64,000 nt of DNA, taken from NCBI GenBank assembly GCA_013214355.1, contig JABSSL010000088.1, forward strand, positions 24,913-88,912. The letters run 5' to 3'. Within the stretch, counting starts at the first letter, position 1. Each line of letters opens with the position of its first letter. The notes under the pieces were generated by a model. It did not search any database. It was given only the letters and a program-made list of their open reading frames with translations, and was not told the origin of the DNA. Below, in pieces: positions 42,523-50,503 of the stretch. A program made the translations under genes and the position numbers. The DNA comes from Saprospiraceae bacterium (GTDB lineage Bacteria; Bacteroidota; Bacteroidia; Chitinophagales; Saprospiraceae).

Positions 42523-44193
42523 ATGCCAAGCGATATCGAAATTGCCCAGTCGATCGTCCTTTCTGATATTAAGTACATTGCTAGTCGACTTAATCTCGAA
42601 GAAAAGGACATCATCACCTACGGCCGACACAAGGCCAAACTCCCTTTGTCTCTGATCGATTCAGAAGCTATCAAACGCAGTAAACTCATTCTAGTTTCTG
42701 CTTTATCACCCACTCCTGCGGGGGAAGGGAAAACCACCATGTCCATCGGCCTGACCGAAGGATTAAATCAATTGGGAAAGAAAACCACGGTAGTCCTTCG
42801 GGAACCTTCCCTAGGTCCCGTATTTGGAATTAAAGGAGGAGCCACCGGTGGTGGTTATTCGCAAGTCCTTCCCATGGAAGACATCAATCTGCACTTTACG
42901 GGAGACTTTGCCGCGATTGAAAAAGCGCACAACCTCCTGGCTGCCTTAATCGACAACAATCTGCAGCAAAAGGATGGCGGTTTAGGCATTGACCCCAGGA
43001 CGGTACTTTGGAAGCGAGTAATCGACATGAATGACCGGGCGCTTCGCCGCACCATTGTCGGGCTCGGCGGAACCAGTTTCGGAGTGCCTCGTGAAACCGG
43101 TTTTGATATTACTGCCGCCTCAGAGATCATGGCCATACTTTGCCTATCCGATAATCTACAGGACCTGAAAGAACGGCTAGGAAATATTTTCATTGGCTTT
43201 ACCTACGACAAGCAACCAGTCTATGCCCGAGACCTAAAGGCGCAGGGTGCGATGGCAGCCTTGATGAAAGATGCCATTCTTCCTAACCTGGTACAAACTG
43301 GAGAAAAGAATCCAGCCATCATCCATGGTGGCCCATTTGCCAATATTGCTCAGGGTACGAATTCCGTGATTGCCACCCGCATGGGCATGTCCTTATCTGA
43401 CTACGTCGTTACGGAGGCGGGCTTTGGTTTTGATTTAGGTGCGGAGAAGTTTTTCGACATCAAATGTCAATCTGCTGGCTTATCGCCCAATGCCGTTGTT
43501 CTGGTAGCCACTGTCAGAGCACTCAAGTACCATGGAGGCGTACCTCTGAAAGAACTGCACGAACCAAACCCTCAAGCGGTAGAAGCTGGCCTTTCCAATC
43601 TAGAAAAGCACATCGAAAACATCTCCTTATTCAATGTGCCAGCAGTAGTAGCCATTAATAAGTTCCATAAGGACACAGCGGAGGAAATAGAGGTAATCAA
43701 GAAGAATCTTTCCGGCCGCGGAGTTCCGATTCACGTTTGTGAAGCCTGGGAAAAAGGTGGTGTTGGGGCCTTGGATGTGGGACGATCGGTGATCGATATA
43801 GTCGAAAATAATGATAAGCCGTTTACCCCATTATATGATTGGGAATGGCCAATCGAAAAGAAAATCGAAACCGTGGCGACCAAAATTTACGGAGCCAGTG
43901 CGATTGATTATACCGCCAGAGCCAAAGCCGATTTAAGAAAGATCAAGAAATTAGGATTGGAAGCACTTCCTGTCTGTATCGCTAAAACCCAAAAGTCCTT
44001 ATCGGATAATCCCAAGTTATTAGGTAGACCAAAGGATTTTGTGGTTACAGTACGTGAAATTGAGATTGCTGCGGGTGCGGGCTTTTTAGTCCCGATCACT
44101 GGAAATATCATGCGAATGCCGGGTTTACCCTCCACACCAGCTGCTGAGCAGATCGATATTGATGCGGATGGGAATATTTCAGGTTTGTTTTAA
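42523..44193 (+). CDS. fhs: Formate--tetrahydrofolate ligase
   Basis: A 556-residue enzyme of one-carbon metabolism: ATP + formate + THF to 10-formyl-THF. The P-loop-like PTPAGEGKTT (64-72) is intact, as are the family blocks LREPSLGPVFGIKGGATGGGYSQVLPMEDINLHFTGD, KRVIDMNDRALRRTIVGLGG, HGGPFANIAQGTNSVIAT, TEAGFGFDLGAEKFFDIKC, AINKFHKDTAEEI and EIEIAAGAGFLVPITGNIMRMPGLP. Length is as expected (about 555). It stands alone and ends at a strong terminator. It links to the folate made via the PabB/PabC genes in the same window only through general metabolism. Confidence 0.96.
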   Translation: MPSDIEIAQSIVLSDIKYIASRLNLEEKDIITYGRHKAKLPLSLIDSEAIKRSKLILVSALSPTPAGEGKTTMSIGLTEGLNQLGKKTTVVLREPSLGPVFGIKGGATGGGYSQVLPMEDINLHFTGDFAAIEKAHNLLAALIDNNLQQKDGGLGIDPRTVLWKRVIDMNDRALRRTIVGLGGTSFGVPRETGFDITAASEIMAILCLSDNLQDLKERLGNIFIGFTYDKQPVYARDLKAQGAMAALMKDAILPNLVQTGEKNPAIIHGGPFANIAQGTNSVIATRMGMSLSDYVVTEAGFGFDLGAEKFFDIKCQSAGLSPNAVVLVATVRALKYHGGVPLKELHEPNPQAVEAGLSNLEKHIENISLFNVPAVVAINKFHKDTAEEIEVIKKNLSGRGVPIHVCEAWEKGGVGALDVGRSVIDIVENNDKPFTPLYDWEWPIEKKIETVATKIYGASAIDYTARAKADLRKIKKLGLEALPVCIAKTQKSLSDNPKLLGRPKDFVVTVREIEIAAGAGFLVPITGNIMRMPGLPSTPAAEQIDIDADGNISGLF

Positions 44194-44320
44194 GGGCAAG
44201 TCCGAAATAAAAACCTGCTTTGACAAATCTCTCGGACCATCATAAAATGAGAGGTAAAAGCGTGGCATTTCATTTTTGCAGGTCCTCAAACTCGAGATTT
44301 TTTGAAGAACCATAAAAACA

Positions 44321-44362
44321 CAAAAGGATCTTTCTACTTGTCTTAGTAAAAAGATCCTTTTG
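44321..44362. terminator. Bidirectional terminator between fhs and the S9 peptidase gene
   Basis: CAAAAGGATCTTT (44321-44333) and AAAGATCCTTTTG (44350-44362) form a perfect 13-bp stem with a 16-nt loop. TTTT lies just to the right and an A-run just to the left, so it can end both converging transcripts. Confidence 0.85.
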
Positions 44363-44397
44363 TTTTGGCCAACTATACTTACTTAGTTGCTAAAGAC

Positions 44398-46413
44398 TTA
44401 TTTATACTTCTCAAACCAAGCCAAAATATAAGCTACTTTGTTAATTAGATTGCTAGGCTTACTGGCGATGCCGTGTCCAGAACTCTGAATACGTACCATG
44501 GCTGATTCCACTTTATTGAGCTTTAAGGCCGCGTAGTACTGCTCGGTTTCCGACATAGGAGTACGATAATCTTGTTCTCCGGTCAGCAGCATCGTCGGCG
44601 TCTTCACATTGCCCGCCAAAGACAAGGGAGATCGCTTGTAATAGTTTTCCTGCTCCTCCCAAGGCAAACCCGGGAACCAGTATTTGTAAAAGAAAGCTGG
44701 ATTATCTGCATGCAGTACAAAGCTGGTCCAGTTAATTACTGGCTTTGCGACAACAGCTGCCCTAAATCGATCCGTATTTCCGACAATCCAGGCAGTCAAA
44801 ACTCCACCACCACTTCCGCCTGTTACATGCAGCTGATCTTCATCAATGTATCCCTTGTCAATCACCGCATCCACCCCAGAGATCAGATCATCATAATCTT
44901 GACCAGGATAATTGTGGTGAATTAAATTCCCAAACTCTGCTCCATAACTGGTACTCCCCCTTGGATTGGTATACAATACCACGTAGCCAGCTGCCGCGTA
45001 CAATTGTACCTCAGCTGAAAAGCGCCAGCCATAGTTGGAGAAAGGTCCTCCATGAATTTCTAATAAGAGTGGGTATTTCTTCGATGGATCAAAATTAGGC
45101 GGTTTGCAGATCCAACCTTGCACCTTCCTTTTGTCGTAGGAGGAGTTGTACCAAATCTCTTCTACTTCACCCAATTCTTTATGCGCAAAAAGGTCTTGAT
45201 TCACGTGTGTAAGGCGACGAGCCGCTTGTCCTTTTTCTCCTACCGCTAAATCGGCAGGATGTTCAGGGGCAGTCAAAGTAAAGGCATATCGGCCGTTCTT
45301 TGACACCGTATACGTACCCCCTCCATAAGGTCTACCAAGAGATAGTCCCCCGACTTCATTCGCGAGATCGGTATGCTTTCCATTCAGGTCCATCCAAGCA
45401 ATCTTGGTATGACCTTCATCATCATATTGAAAATACAAGCCCTTACCATCTGCGGACCAATTGATATTACCGACCCCACGATCCAAACTCCCAGAGACCA
45501 GTTTAGGATTTGCTCCAGAACGCTCCATTACGTACAACTTGCTCACCTGATAGCCCAGATACTGCTCATCATACCCCGTGTAGGCAATCCATTTTCCGTC
45601 AGGTGAAATGGTCGGATTGGAATCTGGCCCTTTGCGTTCGGTCAAGGCTTTTATGTCTCCCGTGCTTATATTGATTTCGTAGATCTCGGAATTGGCCGGC
45701 TCGTAGGTAGCATTCTTATGCCGATTGGCGGAGAAGATAATGGATGCGCCGTCTGGGCTCCAGGAGAACTGTCCGCCATGGTTGAAATTTCCTGAGGTCA
45801 GTTGGCGGGCGTAGCCACCCTCTATGGGAAGGATGAAAATATGATTGTAGGCATCCTTAACATAACCTGAACCATCAGAACGATATTTTAGCTTATCGAT
45901 ATAAATCGGAGGATTGACCCATTTCGCACCAGCTGGCTTCTTGGGTAGTTTTACATTCAAGCTGGACTTGCTAGTAGGAACAGACATGGTCAATGCCAGA
46001 TATTTCCCATCGGGCGACCATTTGACGTTGCTAGGACTCTGAGTAAAGTGGGAAATTTGGTTCTCAATCCCCGAATCCATCCAGCGTAAGAATAATTGCG
46101 GTTTCCCGTTCCGGTTGGAGGTATACACCAATTTCTTACCATCAGGTGACCAGCGCGGTTGATAATCATTCTTCAACCCATTGGTCAATGGACGATTGTT
46201 ACTTCCGTCATAGTTGACAATCCAAAGTTGAGAACGGGTTCCATCGGTCATAATGTCCTTTGCATCCCGCCGGTAGACGATGGTTTCCCCATCCGGCGAG
46301 ATCCGAGGATCATTAACATTCTCTAACTCAAATATATCTTCAAGTTCGAAGTGGTTTTGTGCAGCAAGGCTGAAAAAGCACAAGCAACAAATGGCTAGGA
46401 TTGTAAATCGCAT
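44398..46413 (-). CDS. S9 family peptidase (acylaminoacyl/dipeptidyl peptidase type)
   Basis: The ATG at 46413 gives a signal peptide (MRFTILAICCLCFFSLAAQ); a longer frame from 46455 would bury it. A TolB-like beta-propeller (repeats such as PRISPDGETIVYRRD, PRWSPDGKKLVYTSNR, VKWSPDGKYLALTM, FSWSPDGASIIFSANR) covers residues 25-400. The C-terminal alpha/beta-hydrolase domain has YPLLLEIHGGPFSNYG, nucleophile Ser in VTGGSGGGVLTAW, Asp in GEQDYRTPMSE and His in SSGHGI. It removes dipeptides or acylated residues from short peptides in the periplasm. Length and order are normal for the family. Confidence 0.9.
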   Translation of the reverse strand: MRFTILAICCLCFFSLAAQNHFELEDIFELENVNDPRISPDGETIVYRRDAKDIMTDGTRSQLWIVNYDGSNNRPLTNGLKNDYQPRWSPDGKKLVYTSNRNGKPQLFLRWMDSGIENQISHFTQSPSNVKWSPDGKYLALTMSVPTSKSSLNVKLPKKPAGAKWVNPPIYIDKLKYRSDGSGYVKDAYNHIFILPIEGGYARQLTSGNFNHGGQFSWSPDGASIIFSANRHKNATYEPANSEIYEINISTGDIKALTERKGPDSNPTISPDGKWIAYTGYDEQYLGYQVSKLYVMERSGANPKLVSGSLDRGVGNINWSADGKGLYFQYDDEGHTKIAWMDLNGKHTDLANEVGGLSLGRPYGGGTYTVSKNGRYAFTLTAPEHPADLAVGEKGQAARRLTHVNQDLFAHKELGEVEEIWYNSSYDKRKVQGWICKPPNFDPSKKYPLLLEIHGGPFSNYGWRFSAEVQLYAAAGYVVLYTNPRGSTSYGAEFGNLIHHNYPGQDYDDLISGVDAVIDKGYIDEDQLHVTGGSGGGVLTAWIVGNTDRFRAAVVAKPVINWTSFVLHADNPAFFYKYWFPGLPWEEQENYYKRSPLSLAGNVKTPTMLLTGEQDYRTPMSETEQYYAALKLNKVESAMVRIQSSGHGIASKPSNLINKVAYILAWFEKYK

Positions 46414-46520
46414 CTCTTTTTTTGCCCCTAATATAGCTACTGGCTCAGAAATCACTCCGATTTCCTGGACTTAATTCCTGCGACTTGTCTTAACCTAGCG
46501 CCCTCAATCCCAGCAATCGA

Positions 46521-46970
46521 TTAATTGTTACCTCCTGGTCTTCTGCCACGGCGGTTGGTGCGGCGTTCAGCCAAAAACTTCTCGTATTTCTCGAACTGTT
46601 CATCGGTAAGAATCGCTTTGATTTCTTCGTTTTGGGCGGCTCTCAATTCCTGCATTTTGCCACGCATACTAGAAAAATCTCCATTTGCCTCATCTCTCAT
46701 CGCCCGCATTTGCCCTCTGTATTTCTGATTGATGGCTTGCCATTCTTCTTTTTGATCTTCATTGAGGCCTAGCTCGGCGATTAAAGCTTGTAGCTGTTCT
46801 TGCCCTTGCCCTCCTCGTTGCCCACCGCCACGAGGCCCAGCCTGTCTTGGGTTAGTGGGCGGGGTAGCTTCTGCCGTAGGCGTAGCAGCAGTGGTGGTGG
46901 TTTGCTTGCTAGAATTACAAGCAAAGGCAAAGGTGAGGGTTAACAAGAGTAGGAAAGTGTACTTCTTCAT
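46521..46970 (-). CDS. Spy/CpxP-like periplasmic lipoprotein with Arg/Gly-rich tracts
   Basis: A 149-residue lipoprotein from the ATG at 46970 (frames from 47048 add an unlikely leader): KKYTFLLLLTLTFAFAC with lipobox. After a Thr-rich linker comes a Gly/Arg-rich stretch (RQAGPRGGGQRGGQGQ), then a helical domain of the Spy/DUF4890 type: IAELGLNEDQKEEWQAINQKYRGQMRAMRDE and LRAAQNEEIKAILTDEQFEKYEKF, with the paired L-x-x-x-Q/E-x-x spacing of LTXXQ motifs. It ends with RRTNRRGRRPGGNN. Spy-like proteins are periplasmic chaperones or metal-stress sensors. The downstream end is basic and the Arg/Gly repeats echo those in the neighbouring outer-membrane receptor. Confidence 0.72.
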   Translation of the reverse strand: MKKYTFLLLLTLTFAFACNSSKQTTTTAATPTAEATPPTNPRQAGPRGGGQRGGQGQEQLQALIAELGLNEDQKEEWQAINQKYRGQMRAMRDEANGDFSSMRGKMQELRAAQNEEIKAILTDEQFEKYEKFLAERRTNRRGRRPGGNN

Positions 46971-47308
46971 GGTGAATTTCATTTTATTTGGTGCTTGGAT
47001 AAAATCTACGGCAAACGCATCAAAACGCAATGCCCTTAAAGTGAGCAAAAACGCTTTATGATCAGTGCATTTTGCTTGGTTTTCGCCTCAAGCCGGCGAG
47101 GCTCTTCATTTTGGCATTGCCCCAAAACGAAGCAAAAGCGCTAGAAAATGCAAACTCCTCCGTCGAACAGTGCATTTTCAGGCCACCGCCACCTGTTTTG
47201 ACGTACTCTTGGATAGCTGAAAATTTGATGCGTTTGCCCTCAATAAAACCAAGTTTATTGCCATCCACGAACACGTTAAAACAGATGGTGGTTGCTCTAA
47301 AGTGGCAC
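46971..47308. other. Palindrome-rich intergenic region bracketed by 15-bp inverted repeats
   Basis: No convincing gene. GGCAAACGCATCAAA (47010-47024) is perfectly inverted as TTTGATGCGTTTGCC (47226-47240). Within lie an 11-bp direct repeat CAGTGCATTTT (47063-47073 and 47168-47178), a hairpin AAAATGCA/TGCATTTT (47145-47152, 47171-47178) and GCCTC/GAGGC near 47086. It lies between the receptor stop (47309) and the Spy-like gene and could be a small mobile remnant or a structured RNA. Confidence 0.45.
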
Positions 47309-50185
47309 CTAATTCCTTCTAAAGTTCCGGTAGCGCTCCTCTCTCTGCAGGCGATCTCGCATCTCGGTTTGATCAGGGGCAGAACCGATGCGGAAATGCC
47401 GGATATTATAAGTGAACGATAACATGAAATACTGTTGTAGCACATTGGTTTGTACATCCTCAAAATAAATCTCCGTTACATTTCTGCGTAAGCTATTGTT
47501 TTCCTTCAACAAATCGAAAACGGATAAAGTAAGTTCTCCGCGTTTGTTCTTAAACAGTTTCGTGCCAATGCTCATGTTCCACAAGAAGAAGTTCTGATCA
47601 AAGTCCTCAGCTAGGCCATCATAGAATTGATGCGTCATGGTGGTTCTGAACACCAGGTCTGAGCCAATGATCCATCCCAAGCGTACCCTTGATCTTTGAT
47701 TCAAAAAACTGGTATTGCTGCCCGTGTTTAGGGTATTGCGCACATCATTGTAATTAGATCTAGAGGAAATCGTAAAATCTACCTTATCACTAATATTACT
47801 ACTCAAAGTCAGTCCTAGCCCTGCCGTACTATTATTGGAAAAGTTAGCTTGTCCGTCAATTAAACCAGGGACTCGATTATAGCTACCCGTCAAATCAAAA
47901 TTGAGGTTGGACTTAATGCCCTTTAATGGTAAACCATACGAAAGGAAGGTACGGAGATTCCAATTTCCTTCTAAATTGACCGGGCGCGTTAGCGTGGCTC
48001 CAGGTTCAACATCTAGCTCTGAAAAAATTGGATCGTCAGTAGCTGAAAGAAACAGACTATTGGCAATATAATTCTGCGTATAGCCCGCACTGAGCATAGC
48101 AAAAAAGGTAGTTGATTTTTCCACGTTGGTTTCCTGGTATCTCCCCATCAAGGTATGGCTAGCTGATTGTACCAAGTTGGGGTTTCCGATCGACAGCTGT
48201 AAGGGATTGGTATTGTCCAATACGTTCTGCAGCTGTTCTAGGGTAGGTAATTGCGTTCTCGATCGATAGAATACCCGAATATTTTTGGTTCGCTCAATAT
48301 TGTAACGAATCATCATCATAGGTAATACACCAAAAAAGGTATTCTTCAGCTTCTGTTCCCTTGGAAAGGTCTGGTCCGTGATCAATTGAGCCCACTGGAA
48401 ATTAGCTCTGGCCATGAACATGAAGTCCCGGCCTTTACGATAGTTGTATCCCCCTCCCAAGGTATTGGTGAAGTAATCATTCGAGAATACGTTAGACAAT
48501 TGCTCGTTCAGTAAATCATATGCTGCCGTTCCTTCAAAGAAGTCCAATACCTCCTGGTCCGATTCCTCTTGCTGCCAGGAAGATTGCAGATTGAACATCA
48601 GGGTTTGATTATTGCCTAATGGCTCCGTGTAGGAGAAGTTAAGGGCGTTGTTCCAGGTATGGCTGTTGAGGTTGGAAAGCTGGTCTAAGGTATCTATCGA
48701 GATAGGCGGTGGAGCGAAAAAAGCATTTATAGAACCCAATAAGCTCTCGCCCCTTTTTTGATTGTAGCCAGTTGACACATTGATCGAATAGGTCCTCCGA
48801 GAGTTTTTAAAGCGATGTCTGAACAGGAAGTTATTGTTGAAGTTTACCCCCGTCAGATCAGAAGTAAACAGATTGTCACTTTGGTTTAGAAAAAGATCGT
48901 CCAAGGTGCTAAAACCTAATGTGGCAGAAGAGCCATCATTTTGCTGGACGCTCAATCTAGGTCGCATAATAATGGAATTCAGCGAATCAATTTTGATGTC
49001 CAGTCGCATATTCATACGATGATTGATATTGTCGGTAAGGCTCTCCGTTCCCTCTGAATAGACCTCACTTACATCTGATACATCGACAAAAGTTCTTTCC
49101 AAATCTTCCAGCGCCTGATTGGTCGAGGAATTAAAGAAGTAACTTCCACTCAGCTCCACATTCTTACCCCACTTATCACTGTAGTTGAGGCCAAAAGCAT
49201 GTGTTTCGGCAATACCTCCAGACTGTTGTACCAGAAAATCACTAGCCGAAGAGCCGCCGCCACCTTGTCCTCCCCGTCCCCTGCCTCCGCGACGACCACG
49301 CCCCCCTCTACCTCCGCGGCTTCCGCCACTTAGCACACCCAGTAGATCTTCAGAAGAAAAGTTCTGCTTATTGATATTGTTGGTGAGACCAATAATGGAA
49401 ATCCGCTGATTGCCATTAAAAATATTCACATTACCTTCTACGATGTAGCGATCATCCGTGCCGTACCCACCGGACACCTTACCAAATTGTCCCACATTCA
49501 TTCCCGGGCGGGTAATGATATTAATGGTCTTAGTTGTGTTACCATCATCAAAACCACTGAACTGAGCTTGATCACTTTGCTGATCAAAGATCTGTACTCT
49601 TTCAATTACTTCTGCTGGCAAATTCCGCAAAGCAGCCGTGGGATCATTCCCAAAGAATGTCCGACCGTCTACGAGCACCTCTTTCACATCTTCTCCCTGC
49701 GCCTGCACTTTCCCATCCTCCACAACTACCGAAGGCATCTTCTCAATCAAATCCTCCGCACTGGCATCTGGTAAAGTCTTAAAAGCATTCGCATTAAATT
49801 GGACCGTATCCTCATTCTGAGTAGCAATTGGAATCTTTTCCTTTACCTCTACCTCTACTAGCTCTACAGCCGAAGTCTTCAGAAAAACGACACCATAGCT
49901 GAAGTCTGCGCCATTAACTTCAATATTTCGATCAATCGTTTCGTACCCTAAAAAGGATACATTCATGCGATACTTCCCATTCTTGACTTTTTCCATGAGG
50001 AAGTAGCCCCGATCGTCCGTGATAGCGGACTTCACTTCTTTATTATTTTGGTCTAATAGAAGAACATAGGCACCAGTTGAGGGTGCTCGCCCCTCTCGGG
50101 CAATCACTTTTCCGGTCACTTGGAATCCTTGTCCCAATGACAGCGTAGCGAAGAACAACAAAATGGGTGTAAAGAAAAATCTCAT
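47309..50185 (-). CDS. TonB-dependent receptor-like outer-membrane beta-barrel protein
   Basis: From the ATG at 50185 the protein has a signal peptide (RFFFTPILLFFATLSLGQ), a carboxypeptidase-regulatory-like domain (FQVTGKVIAREGRAPSTGAYVLL ... YRMNVSFLGYETIDRNIEV), a plug domain (ASAEDLIEKMPSVVVEDGKVQAQGEDVKEVLVDGRTFFGNDP) and an outer-membrane barrel of the OMP_b-brl_3 type to the end (FMLSFTYNIRHF). This group includes transporters of unknown cargo in Bacteroidota. Between plug and barrel lies a striking Arg/Gly-rich insert (coding bases about 49248-49336) that should face outside or periplasm. The gene sits upstream of the Spy-like lipoprotein and may be co-transcribed. Confidence 0.87.
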   Translation of the reverse strand: MRFFFTPILLFFATLSLGQGFQVTGKVIAREGRAPSTGAYVLLLDQNNKEVKSAITDDRGYFLMEKVKNGKYRMNVSFLGYETIDRNIEVNGADFSYGVVFLKTSAVELVEVEVKEKIPIATQNEDTVQFNANAFKTLPDASAEDLIEKMPSVVVEDGKVQAQGEDVKEVLVDGRTFFGNDPTAALRNLPAEVIERVQIFDQQSDQAQFSGFDDGNTTKTINIITRPGMNVGQFGKVSGGYGTDDRYIVEGNVNIFNGNQRISIIGLTNNINKQNFSSEDLLGVLSGGSRGGRGGRGRRGGRGRGGQGGGGSSASDFLVQQSGGIAETHAFGLNYSDKWGKNVELSGSYFFNSSTNQALEDLERTFVDVSDVSEVYSEGTESLTDNINHRMNMRLDIKIDSLNSIIMRPRLSVQQNDGSSATLGFSTLDDLFLNQSDNLFTSDLTGVNFNNNFLFRHRFKNSRRTYSINVSTGYNQKRGESLLGSINAFFAPPPISIDTLDQLSNLNSHTWNNALNFSYTEPLGNNQTLMFNLQSSWQQEESDQEVLDFFEGTAAYDLLNEQLSNVFSNDYFTNTLGGGYNYRKGRDFMFMARANFQWAQLITDQTFPREQKLKNTFFGVLPMMMIRYNIERTKNIRVFYRSRTQLPTLEQLQNVLDNTNPLQLSIGNPNLVQSASHTLMGRYQETNVEKSTTFFAMLSAGYTQNYIANSLFLSATDDPIFSELDVEPGATLTRPVNLEGNWNLRTFLSYGLPLKGIKSNLNFDLTGSYNRVPGLIDGQANFSNNSTAGLGLTLSSNISDKVDFTISSRSNYNDVRNTLNTGSNTSFLNQRSRVRLGWIIGSDLVFRTTMTHQFYDGLAEDFDQNFFLWNMSIGTKLFKNKRGELTLSVFDLLKENNSLRRNVTEIYFEDVQTNVLQQYFMLSFTYNIRHFRIGSAPDQTEMRDRLQREERYRNFRRN

Positions 50186-50503
50186 GGTCGGATATTGTCG
50201 GTGGTTTTTAGTCTGCAAAAAACATCTAGTTTGATTAACTACACCTTATAGACAAAGCCACTGCAAACTTTTTTCCTTCGACCTAAAATTTATCTTGGAA
50301 GGTCTGGCTTCGGTACATCGGCAATAGGCCGTAGTTCGATCAAACTATGGATGTGCCTCCCGTTCTCTTCCGCTTACTACTTGGGTACTCCTCTACGCAT
50401 AATTGAAAGCTTACCAAAACTATTTTCTAATTTTTTTGAGAAGAGCGGTTACCTTTTTCTTTCTCATCCGATTAACCCCTGAATAGTATCAATAAAGCTC
50501 TTG
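50186..50503. other. Divergent promoter region
   Basis: These 318 bp separate the outer-membrane receptor gene (minus) from the fibronectin-like gene (plus). No gene is seen. CCGTAGTT-cgatca-AACTATGG (50329-50350) is an 8-bp near-perfect inverted repeat with one G/T mismatch, a possible operator or small hairpin. The right side, 50420-50470, is AT-rich with a T7 run. Confidence 0.4.

Noticed and set aside
47062..47463. 133-codon minus-strand frame at the end of the outer-membrane receptor gene
   Set aside because: Half of it lies over the receptor's C-terminus in another frame, the other half over a palindrome-rich non-coding block; no domain-like composition.
49185..49409. Pro/Arg-rich plus-strand frame
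   Set aside because: It is the complement of the Gly/Arg-rich tract of the receptor gene; low complexity explains the open frame.
50501..50503. TTG as the start of the fibronectin-like gene
   Set aside because: An ATG follows directly at 50504 and gives the same signal peptide.
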